Of a stretch of 64,000 nt of DNA, positions 46,960 through 57,655 are shown piece by piece. The notes under the pieces are model-generated. The model ran no database searches. It had not been told where the DNA came from and saw nothing but the letters and a program-made list of their open reading frames with translations. The stretch comes from Diogma glabrata (Eukaryota; Arthropoda; Insecta; Diptera; Cylindrotomidae): positions 252,255,905 through 252,319,904 of the forward strand of contig OY856188.1 in NCBI GenBank assembly GCA_963693315.1. Direction: 5' to 3'. Within the stretch, counting starts at the first letter, position 1, and every line of letters starts with the position of its first letter. The position numbers and the translations under genes are program-made.

Positions 46960-47780
46960 AAACTTTCATATTGTAAAAACAAACTTCCAAGAAAGGCCTA
47001 GCTTACGAGATCAGGCCGTCTTTACAAATTTTATTTCGTAATAGTTTTAACAGTGTAAGCAGAAAATTGACTGTGTAGTTTTTAGAAAGTCTAGACAATT
47101 ACCTTTGCTCAACACACATAAAATCGTTAATATTGGGTGAACCGTTCTGTTGTAGTTTGATTTCAAAGTTATCCTGAATTTGAATTTCCAGAAATCTTTC
47201 GGACCACGATGTGCTAAAACTAAACACTTAAAATTTTTCTAAAAACCATATATTTTTTTCACTGTTTGGCAAGCATGGAGTGGATCAAAAATGGTCGGTC
47301 GTCCAGATCCGGAATTTGGGATGAGAACCTCATCCTGTTTAAAATTTTAGCATGCGTAAGGTTGAAACTTAAATATTGTGAAAAAATTCATAAAACGCCC
47401 GTCTCAGCGCCATCTTTAAAAATTTTACCTCGTAATATTTTTAACAGTGTAATACTCTGTTTTTTTACTGACCCAGCCTTTTACCATGCCAATTGCCAAC
47501 GCACATAAAATAGTTGATATCCGATGAGTCATTCTCTTGCAATTTTATTTTAAATTCACCCTAAGCTTGAATTTCCGGAAATCTTTCGCACCACCCTGTT
47601 CTCAAACTAAACACTTTAAAATTTTTCTAAAAAGACCTGTATTTTAATTTCACCTATACTACTTGTTTGACAAGTGTGAAGTCGGCTAGAAATGGTCGGG
47701 TTCAGTTTCGATTGTCCAGATCACGAATTTCATGATGAAATCAAATGTTTCAAGTATTGAAATTTTAAACTAACTTAATT
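46960..47780. repeat. Tandem duplication, unit about 390-410 bp, two copies
   Basis: Ordered phrases recur with a nearly constant offset. CGTAATA-TTTTAACAGTGTAA is at 47037 and 47431. GAATTTCC-GAAATCTTTCG is at 47182 and 47569. AACTAAACACTT-AAAATTTTTCTAAAA comes next in both copies. GTCCAGATC is at 47301 and 47714. The copies have diverged considerably. A related phrase (GAAAGATTTCTGG) occurs in inverse orientation near 46788. Confidence 0.75.
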
Positions 47781-50084
47781 CTAAACATACTTTTTGGAGA
47801 AAATTTTCAAAAGAAGTACACCAATGTTTTATGACACATATTCTAAAATCTTACCAGTTCATCATTAAAATCAGAAAAATCGTTTGTTGTAAGCATTTTC
47901 TCAATCAACAAATATCTATCTGGCTCTGAAGTTATTATTTAAGTTGGCTGATTATGACTAATGCCAACACGGAAAATAAGGTTATTAGCTCACGGTATAA
48001 AATACTTTTGTTACGTAGGCGATAGCTTTCGAGAGACAAATACCAGAGGTTGCCAACAATAATCTACACTGCTATCGTTATGCCTGAATTATTTAAAAGA
48101 ATTGGGTATTTGATACCATTTATTTACCAATAACGAATTAGGTCATTTTTATTTAGAATTAAGAATATAGGGTAGGCAACGCTGTTTGACACCATCAGTG
48201 TTGGAAATGTTATTATATTACGGAAAGGGGAATTTTCTTCTTTAATTATTCTTTAAAAATAATTAATCTTCCCACTATTATAAACTTTTAAACGAATTGG
48301 TCGAGTTATAAAAGTAAACCATTAGGACAACGCCCTTTTTTGTTTTGCTTCCCTTGGGAAAATAAAAATATATAACTAAAAAACTCATTAATAATTATTA
48401 CTTTTATTTGCATTATTTTACAATGATTATGGTTGTAAAATTTGACATTAAATACAGTATTAATATATAAAACCGAAACCGTATCCGAAACGTAACAATA
48501 AGTAATACCACTACTAACACATTGTGACCCCGAAAAACATTGTAGTAAGCTTAAATAATTGTAGTAAATTAAACATATATTTACATTATATCAACATATG
48601 TATAGTTTTTGTTGTTGAAAAAAAAACCTTTTTATTTGGCATTCAAATCAAAGTCTAATTGATGTAACGCCATTTCTAATTATTTTTTTTTCACCGTTTG
48701 TTAATCATAATATATAATTCTTTGAAATACGTATTTTTTTTAACGATAAAAAATAAATTAAATAATTAATAATAATAATTGTAAAAGAGAAAATATTATT
48801 TATAAATCTTGACCCCGTTTTTAATGGCCAACCATCTGTGTGGTTGCTTTGAAAATATTAAACACTTACGTAGCATGTCGAACGACAAACACAAAAATAT
48901 ATTTTATTTATTTCATTTGTTTTTTTTTTTAAAGATGGCAAAAAATATAATTTTCGTTTTTACTTTCTAATTATATTTTTTGTCATGTTATGTTAAATAC
49001 AACCATAAATATATTATTTAATATTTAAACTATATTTAAAGGTTGAAAATATGATGTTTAAATGAAGTTTTTGTTAATATTTAATTTTAATTTATTACAA
49101 AATACAAACTAGTTCTTTATTATCTTCAATTAAAAATATAAAAAATAATGTTAACCCTTATACACTCAAATTAATAAAACTTTCGCTATATTAATTCAAT
49201 AATTAATTGTACAACTAAGTAAATGATTTAAACAAATGTTGCAAAATAATAATTGGCAGTTTATAATAAAATGTATAGCTATATTTTGTTATTCTAAGAC
49301 AAAGAAGGGAAACCATTTTGAAACAGTGGATGAAATGCAACTCTCTCTAAAAATACTTATGTTTACTTATTTACCAATTTTAGTTTTTTATAAAATTACA
49401 AGGTTTCAATAAAATAATAAACCGAGTTTCAGGAGCAGACAAACCGAAAATTCATCTAAGAATGATTTCACTGCACGTGTTCTTTTTATTTAAAAAAAAA
49501 AATTCCCTCTTTTTTTTATTAAAAAGAAGTTGGTTTGGAGGCGTCTGAGTAAATTTTATTTTTAACGACTAATATGTACATATAAAAGTTCTTGACAGGC
49601 GAGGGGAAAGAAGCTATGTGAGTGCGTGTAAGAGAATACAGGTGACATTAGGTGAAAATAGAAATTATGGTTAAAACATATTTTAATTAATATTATTGTG
49701 ATGTAAAAAAGTCTTTCAATTAATTTTCTCCATCATTATCTAACACGTTACGAATAGTTTTTCATCATCAACTGATTTTTAATAACTAATTTTGTCTTCT
49801 AAAAAGAAACAAATATGGTTCGAATCCCAGTCTGAAATGGAGAAATCCAAAATGGATGCTTGAGTTTAATTGCTCACAAAATCCTATATTTCAAAATTTT
49901 TCAAAGGTAGCTTGAAATAAATAAAATTGATGAGAAAATCAATGATGCTACATCAAGGGCGAAGGACTGCCCCATTTTCATAAAAACTAATTTGATATGA
50001 GCTTCGTTATGTTATTACACTGGCCTTGGATTACCTCGGTCTCATTACAAGAACAACGGCTATGGTTCGATATATGGTATCCGC
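47781..50084. other. Gene-free AT-rich stretch
   Basis: No coding sequence or RNA gene was seen. At about 49813-49890 a GGTTCGAATCCCAG phrase resembles a tRNA B box and is followed by a terminus shared with the MITE at 33463-33640. The partner terminus is absent, so it may be a half element. Confidence 0.35.
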
Positions 50085-50296
50085 CCCCTGGGGGTGGGGG
50101 TGGGTTCGTTGGAAAGCTTAGGTGGTGGGGGTTATATATATAGGTATCATAGGCCTGAGGGGTGGGGTTTAGGTTATTTGAAATGAAATATTTTATATAA
50201 TAAATATAATATTTTATGATATATTATGTTATTTTTCACTCGCTTCTGCGACCCTGCAGACCTTCGATCAATAGCATCCACCCCCCCCCCCCAACC
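50085..50296 (+). repeat. G-rich tracts with quadruplex potential and a C run
   Basis: Runs of three to five Gs recur between 50090 and 50170 (GGGGGTGGGGGTGGG, GGTGGGGG, GGGGTGGGG). A run of 14 Cs lies at about 50280-50294. Such composition is striking in this AT-rich window. Both strands could form G-quadruplexes locally. Confidence 0.65.
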
Positions 50297-50932
50297 ACCA
50301 TTTAGAAAACCTTTCTTCGTTGTTGGTCCTTTGTCCTTAAACATCTATTTCACTATAACATTTTGTGTTTGTTTTTTCATAATATTAATATTTAGATAAT
50401 TATAGTAATTATAGAAATAATAATAGAATATTTAATTTTATTTTCATTAACACAGAAACAAGCTCATATCAATAAAGTTCAAAATCTATCTGACCATTTG
50501 ATTATTAAAAAAATAAAACATAATTATAAGCAAAAAATCTTTACATTATTATTGTGGCGAAAGAAAGAAAACGGCGGATATAAATTTCTATTTCGTCACA
50601 AATCGTGGGGATGACTCACCCTGACATACTCAAGCCGGGCCAATTACCCTTATATGATTGCATTTAAACTTTAATTTCCTTTACGTCGTAAACACTCATA
50701 GATTTTCTTCCCAAATCCTTAATCTCGAAGGCTACATTTCTCATCAGCCGTCGTCTTCTAGCTTTTAAGAATTTCGGGGTTAGTTTATTGTTGTTGTTTT
50801 GGATTAAAATTTTATATTTAATTAATTAATTAACATAATTTTAATTAATTTATGTTTTTAATAGAGGAGAAACTTATAATTGTTTTAAAAAATCAGGAAA
50901 AAAATGGCATGAACATAATGAGGCAGAGAAAT

Positions 50933-51215
50933 TTATAAAGTTGTTATTGTTATTAGATGATATAAAAAAAATTTAGGTGCAAAAGATTTTAAGGCTTTGA
51001 TTCGACCGATTCGAACGAGATGTTGTTGAACACCAAATATATGTAACACTTTGTTCTCTAAGAACTTCATCAACCTTGTGGACGTGACCCGCCGTAACGG
51101 CTTGGTTAGTACAAATCGTCTGTAATGGTCCAGAACTATAACGATATGGGTGTGGCCTAGTCGGAAACGTGGATATGGTCCAAGAAAGTCGATGTACAAA
51201 CGTCCCCATTTCCTT
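50933..51215 (-). pseudogene. LTR-retrotransposon integrase core fragment
   Basis: The minus strand reads YIDFLGPYPRFRLGHTHIVI, VLDHYRRFV, PLRR, LENKVLHIFGVQQHLV. This follows the D-x-GP-P---G----IVLDH--KF pattern of integrases of certain LTR elements. The second and third catalytic positions are not preserved in frame. The piece is isolated and short. It belongs to a different clade from the Gypsy pieces at 0-1.4, 42 and 60-61 kb. Confidence 0.7.
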
Positions 51216-52340
51216 CTATGATAAACAGTAAAAATTTCAAATCTACTGAATCTGTTTATCCTGCAGCAGAATCTTGGTCTCCATCTTGGTTTTTTGAGCT
51301 CATATTGTTGTAATAATATTGATATTCAGCTCAATAACACTCTAAGCATTATAAGTGGAGCTCTCAAATCTCGAGTTGTTTCCAAGTCTCAAGTCTTTTC
51401 CTCTGCAATAATAATTGCTGTCATCAAAACGGAGGAGAATATGGGGTTGACTTTCTCATTTAGCGTCGTTTGGTTTCGACTCCTGTTTTATCGTTTTATT
51501 TATTCCAAGGTTTATACATGGTAGAATGAAAATATTCGTTTCTCTTCATTTTATTTTATTAAGTTACCTTTGAAAAATTTTGAGAGAACAACGAGAAGGA
51601 GAAAAACGAAGACGTTGGTTGTTCGGTAAAATATTTAATATTTGATTCCTTCCACTCGCCTGTCAAGAACTTATGCTAGCCAGAACCGCCTGTTATTGTA
51701 GCCACTTTCTTTAAATCGCTTAATCAAGCATATTGTTACGATTCTACATAAAGATTCTACGCAATGAAATACAAAACAAAATTGTATTCAGCCTCAATTT
51801 TGGATATACATACAATATTTCAAAAATAAAATCAACGTCATTGTTTCTAAGAAAAAGGGTCCATGAAAGCATGAAATAAAATATATCGAAAATAATAAGG
51901 TCCATTTCTGCAGCTTTCTTTGTAAAGAATGGATTTTCCTAGAATATACGAGAAATTATGCAGAATTATATATAATAATGAATTCCCTTTTGTAGAAGAG
52001 ATATAGTTTTTATTGGACTGGAGTTTTTTTAAACTAGGTTGCGACAGCGGAAATAGGTTTAGTGGAATGTGATTGTTAAATGAAAATTAATTAATTGTAA
52101 TCGAAACACGGTATCGTGAATAGAAAATAGCGTAAATAGAAGTAAAATTAGTTTTTGTAATTTTTAAGTATATCTTGTGTATTATTTTGGATGCTGTGTT
52201 TATATTGGAAATCTCCCCAACCAACCGTTGTAGTTTCTGCAGCTATTGAGAGAATATTCTAGAAAGGAATTAATGTTGGCTGTATTGTTTTTCTGTTGTT
52301 GTGGAGCAATAGCAGTGTTGAATACTTAGAATCCTAATCG
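51216..52340. other. Intergenic, possible upstream part of the LTR element
   Basis: Just above the integrase fragment (51216-51300) the minus frame continues weakly and is then lost. The remainder is AT-rich and unassigned. Several short open frames overlap on both strands without support. Confidence 0.3.
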
Positions 52341-52481
52341 ATGATCGAATCTAGAAGGAGATTTGGTAATTACGTTTATCGAATTGAGAGTAAGACCAAT
52401 TCGAAGCGACATCATGGTGAATTTTCATCTAACGCAACAACACCTACCGACTTAATTTTATCCGAGAATATGATCCAACAA
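52341..52481 (+). CDS. Possible first coding exon of an unknown gene (partial)
   Basis: An ATG at 52341 opens 47 codons that end with CAA directly before GTGAGA, a reasonable splice donor, in phase 0. The peptide starts MIESRRRFGNYVYRIESK and is polar and basic, with no repeat character. Codon use and base composition are less AT-biased than in the flanks. No downstream exon was identified in this window, so the gene would have a long intron or extend past the right edge. It could equally be accidental. Confidence 0.25.
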
Positions 52482-52719
52482 GTGAGATTTTTGTTTAAAT
52501 ATGATCAATCTTTCGATCATCTTTATTTATAAAATTTACAGAAAACGAAAATTTTTAATGGGCGATTTACATTTTTCAACATTTTTTTCCAGTAAAAATT
52601 GAAGCAATAAGTATATCATGATTTTCGTATGCGAGGCAAGAACAACAATATAAATATGCAAAATTTTACTGGAGCTTATATCTAGTTTTTGAGCAAATGT
52701 TGCCATAAAACTGAGAATG

Positions 52720-52758
52720 TTGGCATAAAATATACTTTACCCAAGTATATTTTATGGC
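52720..52758. repeat. Hairpin repeat, copy 1
   Basis: TTGGCATAAAATATACTT pairs with AAGTATATTTTATGGCA around TACCC. The preceding CTGAGAATG is shared with copy 2 at 53139-53175. Confidence 0.75.
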
Positions 52759-53004
52759 AGCAAAAATTATAGCATCGTCATTGTTGATTGTACTGAATAG
52801 CATCGCCATTGTTAAATTTTATAGTTGTAATTTCAAAGTTGAAAGCTGAGTTCAAAGATTAAATTGATCAAAATTTGATCGTCAACACAATCATCACCAA
52901 ATATAATATTTAAAGCTTTTTATTCTTATAAGAATCCATGTTTTTATTATGTTTAAATTTAATAAAAATCAACAAAAGAATAATTAATTTTTTCAATGTT
53001 TATC

Positions 53005-53111
53005 TGTCAAAAATTATAGCACAACGATTTCTAGGTTATATAAATTTCTTTCTCTTTTTAACTACCAAAAATTTTATATCGCGTGTAGGTCTAACTTTCA
53101 GTAAAAAAAAA
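53005..53111 (+). repeat. Direct repeat flanking the palindrome cluster, left copy
   Basis: Phrases TGTCAAAAATTATAG, TTCTCTTTTTAACTA, AAAATTTTATATC-CGTGTA and TCTAACTTTCAGTAAAA occur here in this order and again at 54487-54597. The repeat probably extends further left, because CATCGCCATTGTT occurs at 52800 and again at 54314. Confidence 0.75.
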
Positions 53112-53138
53112 TGTTACGGTATATAGTAACTGAGAATG

Positions 53139-53175
53139 TTGGCATAAATATACTTTACCCAAGTATATTTTATAG
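53139..53175. repeat. Hairpin repeat, copy 2
   Basis: Nearly the same as 52720-52758, including the preceding CTGAGAATG (ACTGAGAATGTTGGCATAAA). It lies just left of the palindrome cluster. Confidence 0.75.
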
Positions 53176-53184
53176 CAGAAATAG

Positions 53185-54165
53185 TTATTTGTTTAACTAG
53201 GAAGCAAAGTAGTAGATTGACTGCCGCGGCTGATAGTTCATAGCCGAGCGAAGCGAGGGTAGGAATTCAGCCAAGGCAGTCAATCTACTTTGCTGCCGAG
53301 TTGAACATATAATTTTTCACCGATTAATTACAATGATATGTAATTTAATAATTATTACTTTAAAAATAAAGCAAAATTTTAAAAATGAAAAAAAAAATCG
53401 CAATCGTTGGAAGGATTAGTTGTTATGGAAATGTCATAATAATTATAGATTGACAAATTAAAAAATTTCTGCCAGATTCGTAGAAAAATATCTGTTATTT
53501 TTATGAAGTCTAATTATTTTGCTGCCTAGGCAGCAAAGTACTTACTTTGCTGCCTAGGCAGGAAAAGTGCCACTTTGCTGACTGAAATAAGTCTGCAAAA
53601 TTTATATTTGCTGTCAATCGGAGAAAATAGTATATTATTGAATTAGGAGCTAAAGTCGTACTTTTTGTGTTGAGTCTATAGTTTGGCGGCCGACCGTAGG
53701 GAGGCCGACAATTATAGACGAAACACAAAAAGTCACTTTAGCTCCGAATTCAATACACTATTTTTTCGGCAAACGTTTAAATTTGTTTAAAAATATGAAA
53801 TTAATGCATCAAATTTTTTAAAAATATGTTTTATGTAATAAATTTTCTGAAATTAATTTTTTTTTATTTTTATTCATTAAAATGAACTGAAATACATTCT
53901 GTTTTGAACAAATTAATAATATCATTTTATTTTACTTTACTGCCGCCGTAAAAATATGAAAATTACTTTACAGCCGCCGTAAAAATATGAAAATTACTTT
54001 ACAGCCGCCGTAAAAATATGGAAGTTACTTTACAGCCGCCGGCAGAAAAAGTAAAAATGACGTCACTTTTGCAGCCGCCGGCTAAAAAGTAAGACTTTAG
54101 CTACTCCCCAGCGGCAGTAAAGTTAAACTTTACAGCCGTTAGCCGAAAAACACTATTTTACGGGA
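53185..54165. repeat. GC-rich palindrome and tandem-repeat cluster, function unknown
   Basis: In order: hairpin A at 53191-53308, with arms of about 45 bp (AAGTAGTAGATTGACTGCC against GGCAGTCAATCTACTT) and an inner loop holding GCCGAGCGAAGCGAGGG; a perfect 20-bp palindrome at 53518-53537 (TTTGCTGCCTAGGCAGCAAA) followed by a near copy; hairpin B at 53631-53758, with arms of about 55 bp (GGAGCTAAAGTCGTACTTTT against AGTCACTTTAGCTCC) and an inner loop holding GCCGACCGTAGGGAGGC; a 31-bp tandem repeat at 53933-54040 containing ACTTTACAGCCGCCGTAAAA; and further GCCGCCGGC and TTTAC palindromes to 54165. No open frame runs through the cluster. GC islands of this kind are absent elsewhere in the window. 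Confidence 0.8.
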
Positions 54166-54486
54166 ACATTAATTATTTTATTAGAAAAAAAATTAAGTTT
54201 TTGCTTGTCGAAGTGTTTTTTTAAATTAAAAATATTTAGTTATAATATTTTATCAAAATTTTAGTATTCTTTTGTATTATTTTTGTTTTTTGTGTCGGAT
54301 GTTAAAAATTTATAACATCGCCATTGTTGATTACAGTTCCAAAGATTAAAAATTATCGGTAGGTATTTTATTTATTTACTAATTTATTTATTTATAGAAT
54401 GATGGCAAACAGGCGTCTGCCATTTATTGTAATTGCTCAGTAATAAACAATATATTAATGGTTTTTTCATAATTTTAATTTTTGGA

Positions 54487-54597
54487 TGTCAAAAATTATA
54501 GTATATAGCGCTTCTATATTATAAATTTCGTTCTCTTTTTAACTATTAAAAATTTTATATCACGTGTAACTCTAATCTAACTTTCAGTAAAAAAATG
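54487..54597 (+). repeat. Direct repeat flanking the palindrome cluster, right copy
   Basis: See the left copy at 53005-53111. Order and spacing of the shared phrases agree, with perhaps one substitution in five. The two copies start 1.48 kb apart and lie on the same strand. Confidence 0.75.
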
Positions 54598-56690
54598 CTT
54601 GTAAAAATTTGGGAACTTGTAAATCGCCTATAAGAATCTTTTTTTGTACGTCAAAATAATTTTCGATCCGTATATATTTCTTCTATTGACGCTTTGATTA
54701 TTAACGTCACGTCACTAGCAATTCAGTTTTGGTTTTTATCGTTATTACTGTGACGATAGTGATTACAACTAAAATTTAAAATGCAAAACCAAAATTAGCG
54801 TTATCAGAAATAACCCCATAAATATGGAATAAAAACTCAAAACCAACCAAATGAGATTCTCGCAAGCCGCGTAACAGGTGCATATTGTATCTGAATTCTG
54901 CATCACTCATTCATATTTTAAAATATTATTTATGTATCTATCTATTATAACCTTTCCTTAAATCATCTGCGATGCCGTTTTGACGTTAGATACAAAATCT
55001 TATTTGCATGATTAACCGCTTTTTCGTCATTGAATTTTCTGAACAAATATTTTACAAACTTGGAAAAAATGGAAAATCATTTATTATTACTATTATTGTA
55101 ATGAAATTGTTCACTTACTTTAATTCGATTGTGAAAAAGTAAAATTCTACTCACCAAAATGTTTACTCATGAAAAAAGACAATGTTTTCATCTCTTGTAG
55201 GAAAATATACTATTATAAGTTAAACTTATTTGGTTAGAAATTTTTTTATAAAAAATGTCCGTTAGCTTGTATAGCAATAAAAAATTTTTACAATTCGTGT
55301 TTTATGTAATTATTTTTATTTTTATTAAGTAAATACTTAATCTTTGATAGGAGGTCTGGCATTGTACAGTGGATTAGAAAGATGCGTGAAAAATATTATT
55401 TATATTAAATTTTATGTAAAAAAATTTTCGTTCAACCCCATTTTAGTTTCGTTTACGCAAATTTTTAAAACAAATTTGCTTTTTATCGTTTATTTTATTT
55501 TTATTTTCTCTATCCTATCATTAAATATTACGGCCTACGAAATTATAGTGATTCGTGTTTTGATGTCAAATCTCGATCACCCACAATATCAAAGAGTTTT
55601 TGGTATTGCCAATATATCGTCGTTTGAAATTATGACGTTCAATAAACGAATTCCTTTACATTGACCTATTTATTTGTTCTTTAAACATACTAATTGAAAT
55701 GTCGTTGGAGCACTTTCAATTTTCGATCTTTAAATAATCAACACTCAATAGCTGTGTTTTGTTGGATGGCGTTTCTCTTGAAAGAATTTATTTGTCCGTA
55801 CATTTTACCGTTTAAAGATAGGAAACGATTTGATTTTATAAAATTATTTGTTTGAGGATAAAAGGTTATGTATTATTAGAACAATAAGAGCATAGACTAA
55901 TCACTAAACACACTGTCTCTAGATGGATGACCAGATATTGTCAAGAATTTTGATAAAAAGATAAGATAAAATAAAAAAAAATTTCAAGGAACAGAATGCC
56001 GTAAACTATGTAAGCTTTGATCAAACTGAAAATCAAATGATATCATCGCAATTAAAATTATATTCTTACAATGTCTATGATGTTCTACTTCAATGTTTTT
56101 ATTCAATTCATAATAGTTATTTAAGTATTAAGGGCAGTAAGAGTGCTTTGCCGATTGAGGATATATGTTTTGAGATCGAGACGAAGTCGAGATCTCTAAT
56201 ATATCCGAAATCGGTAAAACTCTTAATGCCCAAAATGCTTATTACATTTTTTGCACGATCAATAAAAATTCAATTAAAATTAATTAAATAATAAAATTCA
56301 TTTTTAAGAGTGTATATAACATTTATGAAATCAAAGATTTACGTCGGATTTTAAAATATATTACAGAATAAACGTTCCTGCATCGATTGGAATCAAAAAA
56401 TTTAGATCTCACCGACAGTTTTCGCGAAATAATTAATTTCAAAGTTTTCATTCATTCTATGTTATATTCGGTGGAAGTACCAAAATTTGTTAGAAAAATC
56501 AAAAATTCAGAATGTTCTTGCAAAGACACCCGAAAAAAAAACTTACGTTCAGTTTCTCTGTGCGATTTATGATTTATGAGCCCAAAAAACAGCGGTGTCA
56601 CCGGCAATCAGACGCAAATATTTAATTTAAAAATTTATAAAATCTGTTGCATACACCGGAAAGCTGACCGCCATTTGCAGAAAGAAAATC
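54598..56690. other. Intergenic, unsupported open frames only
   Basis: The frame at 55344-55664 starts after an acceptor-like TTGATAG and is partly hydrophobic, but it matches no family that I know and no partner exon was found. The frame at 56037-56291 is similarly isolated. Confidence 0.3.
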
Positions 56691-56860
56691 TGGCAACGTT
56701 GTGTGTGTTGGTCAAAGAGAAGTAAGTCTTTTTTCATCGTTCGTGTTCATAATAAGATATCGTGACAATCAAATTTTAAAATAAAATAATAAATATATTT
56801 ATTTATTCCTATTTTAAAATAATAAATATATTTGACTGACTGCGACGTTGCCAGATCTAC
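56691..56860. repeat. Inverted repeat, possible small transposon
   Basis: AAAATCTGGCAACGTTG (56692) pairs with CGACGTTGCCAGATCT (ending about 56860). The interior contains an AT-rich direct duplication ATTTTAAAATAATAAATATA. A GAGAAGTAAGTC phrase near 56720 looks like a splice donor, but no exon is supported. Confidence 0.45.
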
Positions 56861-57145
56861 TTTTCCATATAGTAGTTGCAATCAAATTAGAGACACATAT
56901 TTTTTAGTACTATGAAATTATATAATATTTTGGAAATATTCTATCATAAACAATTGTTGTAATTGATAAAAAGCATTCGTGAATTGAAATTTTTACATAA
57001 TAATTTGTTTGTTTGTTTGAAATTTTATTAGATGTACTACGCAATTTGACTATCTATACATCCTTAAGTTTGAATATTTTAAAGAAAATTTCTTAAAATC
57101 TCATTTCGAAATAGTAAGCTCTGCGTTTCATCATAATTCTATAAG

Positions 57146-57395
57146 TTTTTTTTTCTACACCCGTACTATAAAAATACACTTATATGACCAAAATCCGTTT
57201 TATAATGATATTCATTTCGATACAGATTTTATTACGATACAGATTTTTAATCAATAGAAAGAAACCCATAGCTTTTCAATCAAACATGCTATGCATTTGA
57301 CGTTTGTTGAAATTTTCGTATGGGAAAAAATTGAACTTTGAAATTTGAAAATTAAAATTTTCGTTCTTCGTTATTTACCGGGTGTAGAAAAAATA
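57146..57395. mobile_element. 250-bp element with CTACACCCG termini
   Basis: TTTTTTTTCTACACCCG (57147-57163) and CGGGTGTAGAAAAAA (57379-57393) are inverted repeats. The interior is not strongly self-complementary. No duplication was confirmed. Confidence 0.5.
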
Positions 57396-57584
57396 GCGTA
57401 TGCTATTCTCATGTAATGGTTGTTAATACATGATCGTAGCATAATATGCTATTGTTGCAGAACTAACTTTCATCGAATATTTTTTAAAGTTGAAGTTATT
57501 ATTTAAAATTGAAGCTAGTATATGTAAGTTGACCTGCAAATTTATTTTTAAAAAAATTGCTTTTATTCATACCCTGGGCTCTAC

Positions 57585-57655
57585 TTTACAGGTAAGTAAT
57601 TATTTACCGCCTACATGATCGGTAAGTAATTACTTACCGACCTGTGATTTGTAAA
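57585..57655. repeat. Nested short palindromes GGTAAGTAATTACTTACC
   Basis: ACAGGTAAGTAATTATTTACCG and CGGTAAGTAATTACTTACCG are each palindromic, and the outer ACAGGT and ACCTGT pair with each other. The palindromes contain perfect GTAAGT splice-donor strings on both strands, which could mislead gene finders. Confidence 0.6.

Noticed and set aside
55344..55664. Plus-strand frame of 106 aa with hydrophobic stretch
   Set aside because: Despite an acceptor-like sequence before it, composition is that of AT-rich intergenic DNA and no partner exon or known motif was found.
57585..57655. Splice donors (GTAAGT) on both strands
   Set aside because: They arise from the palindrome GGTAAGTAATTACTTACC and have no exon next to them.
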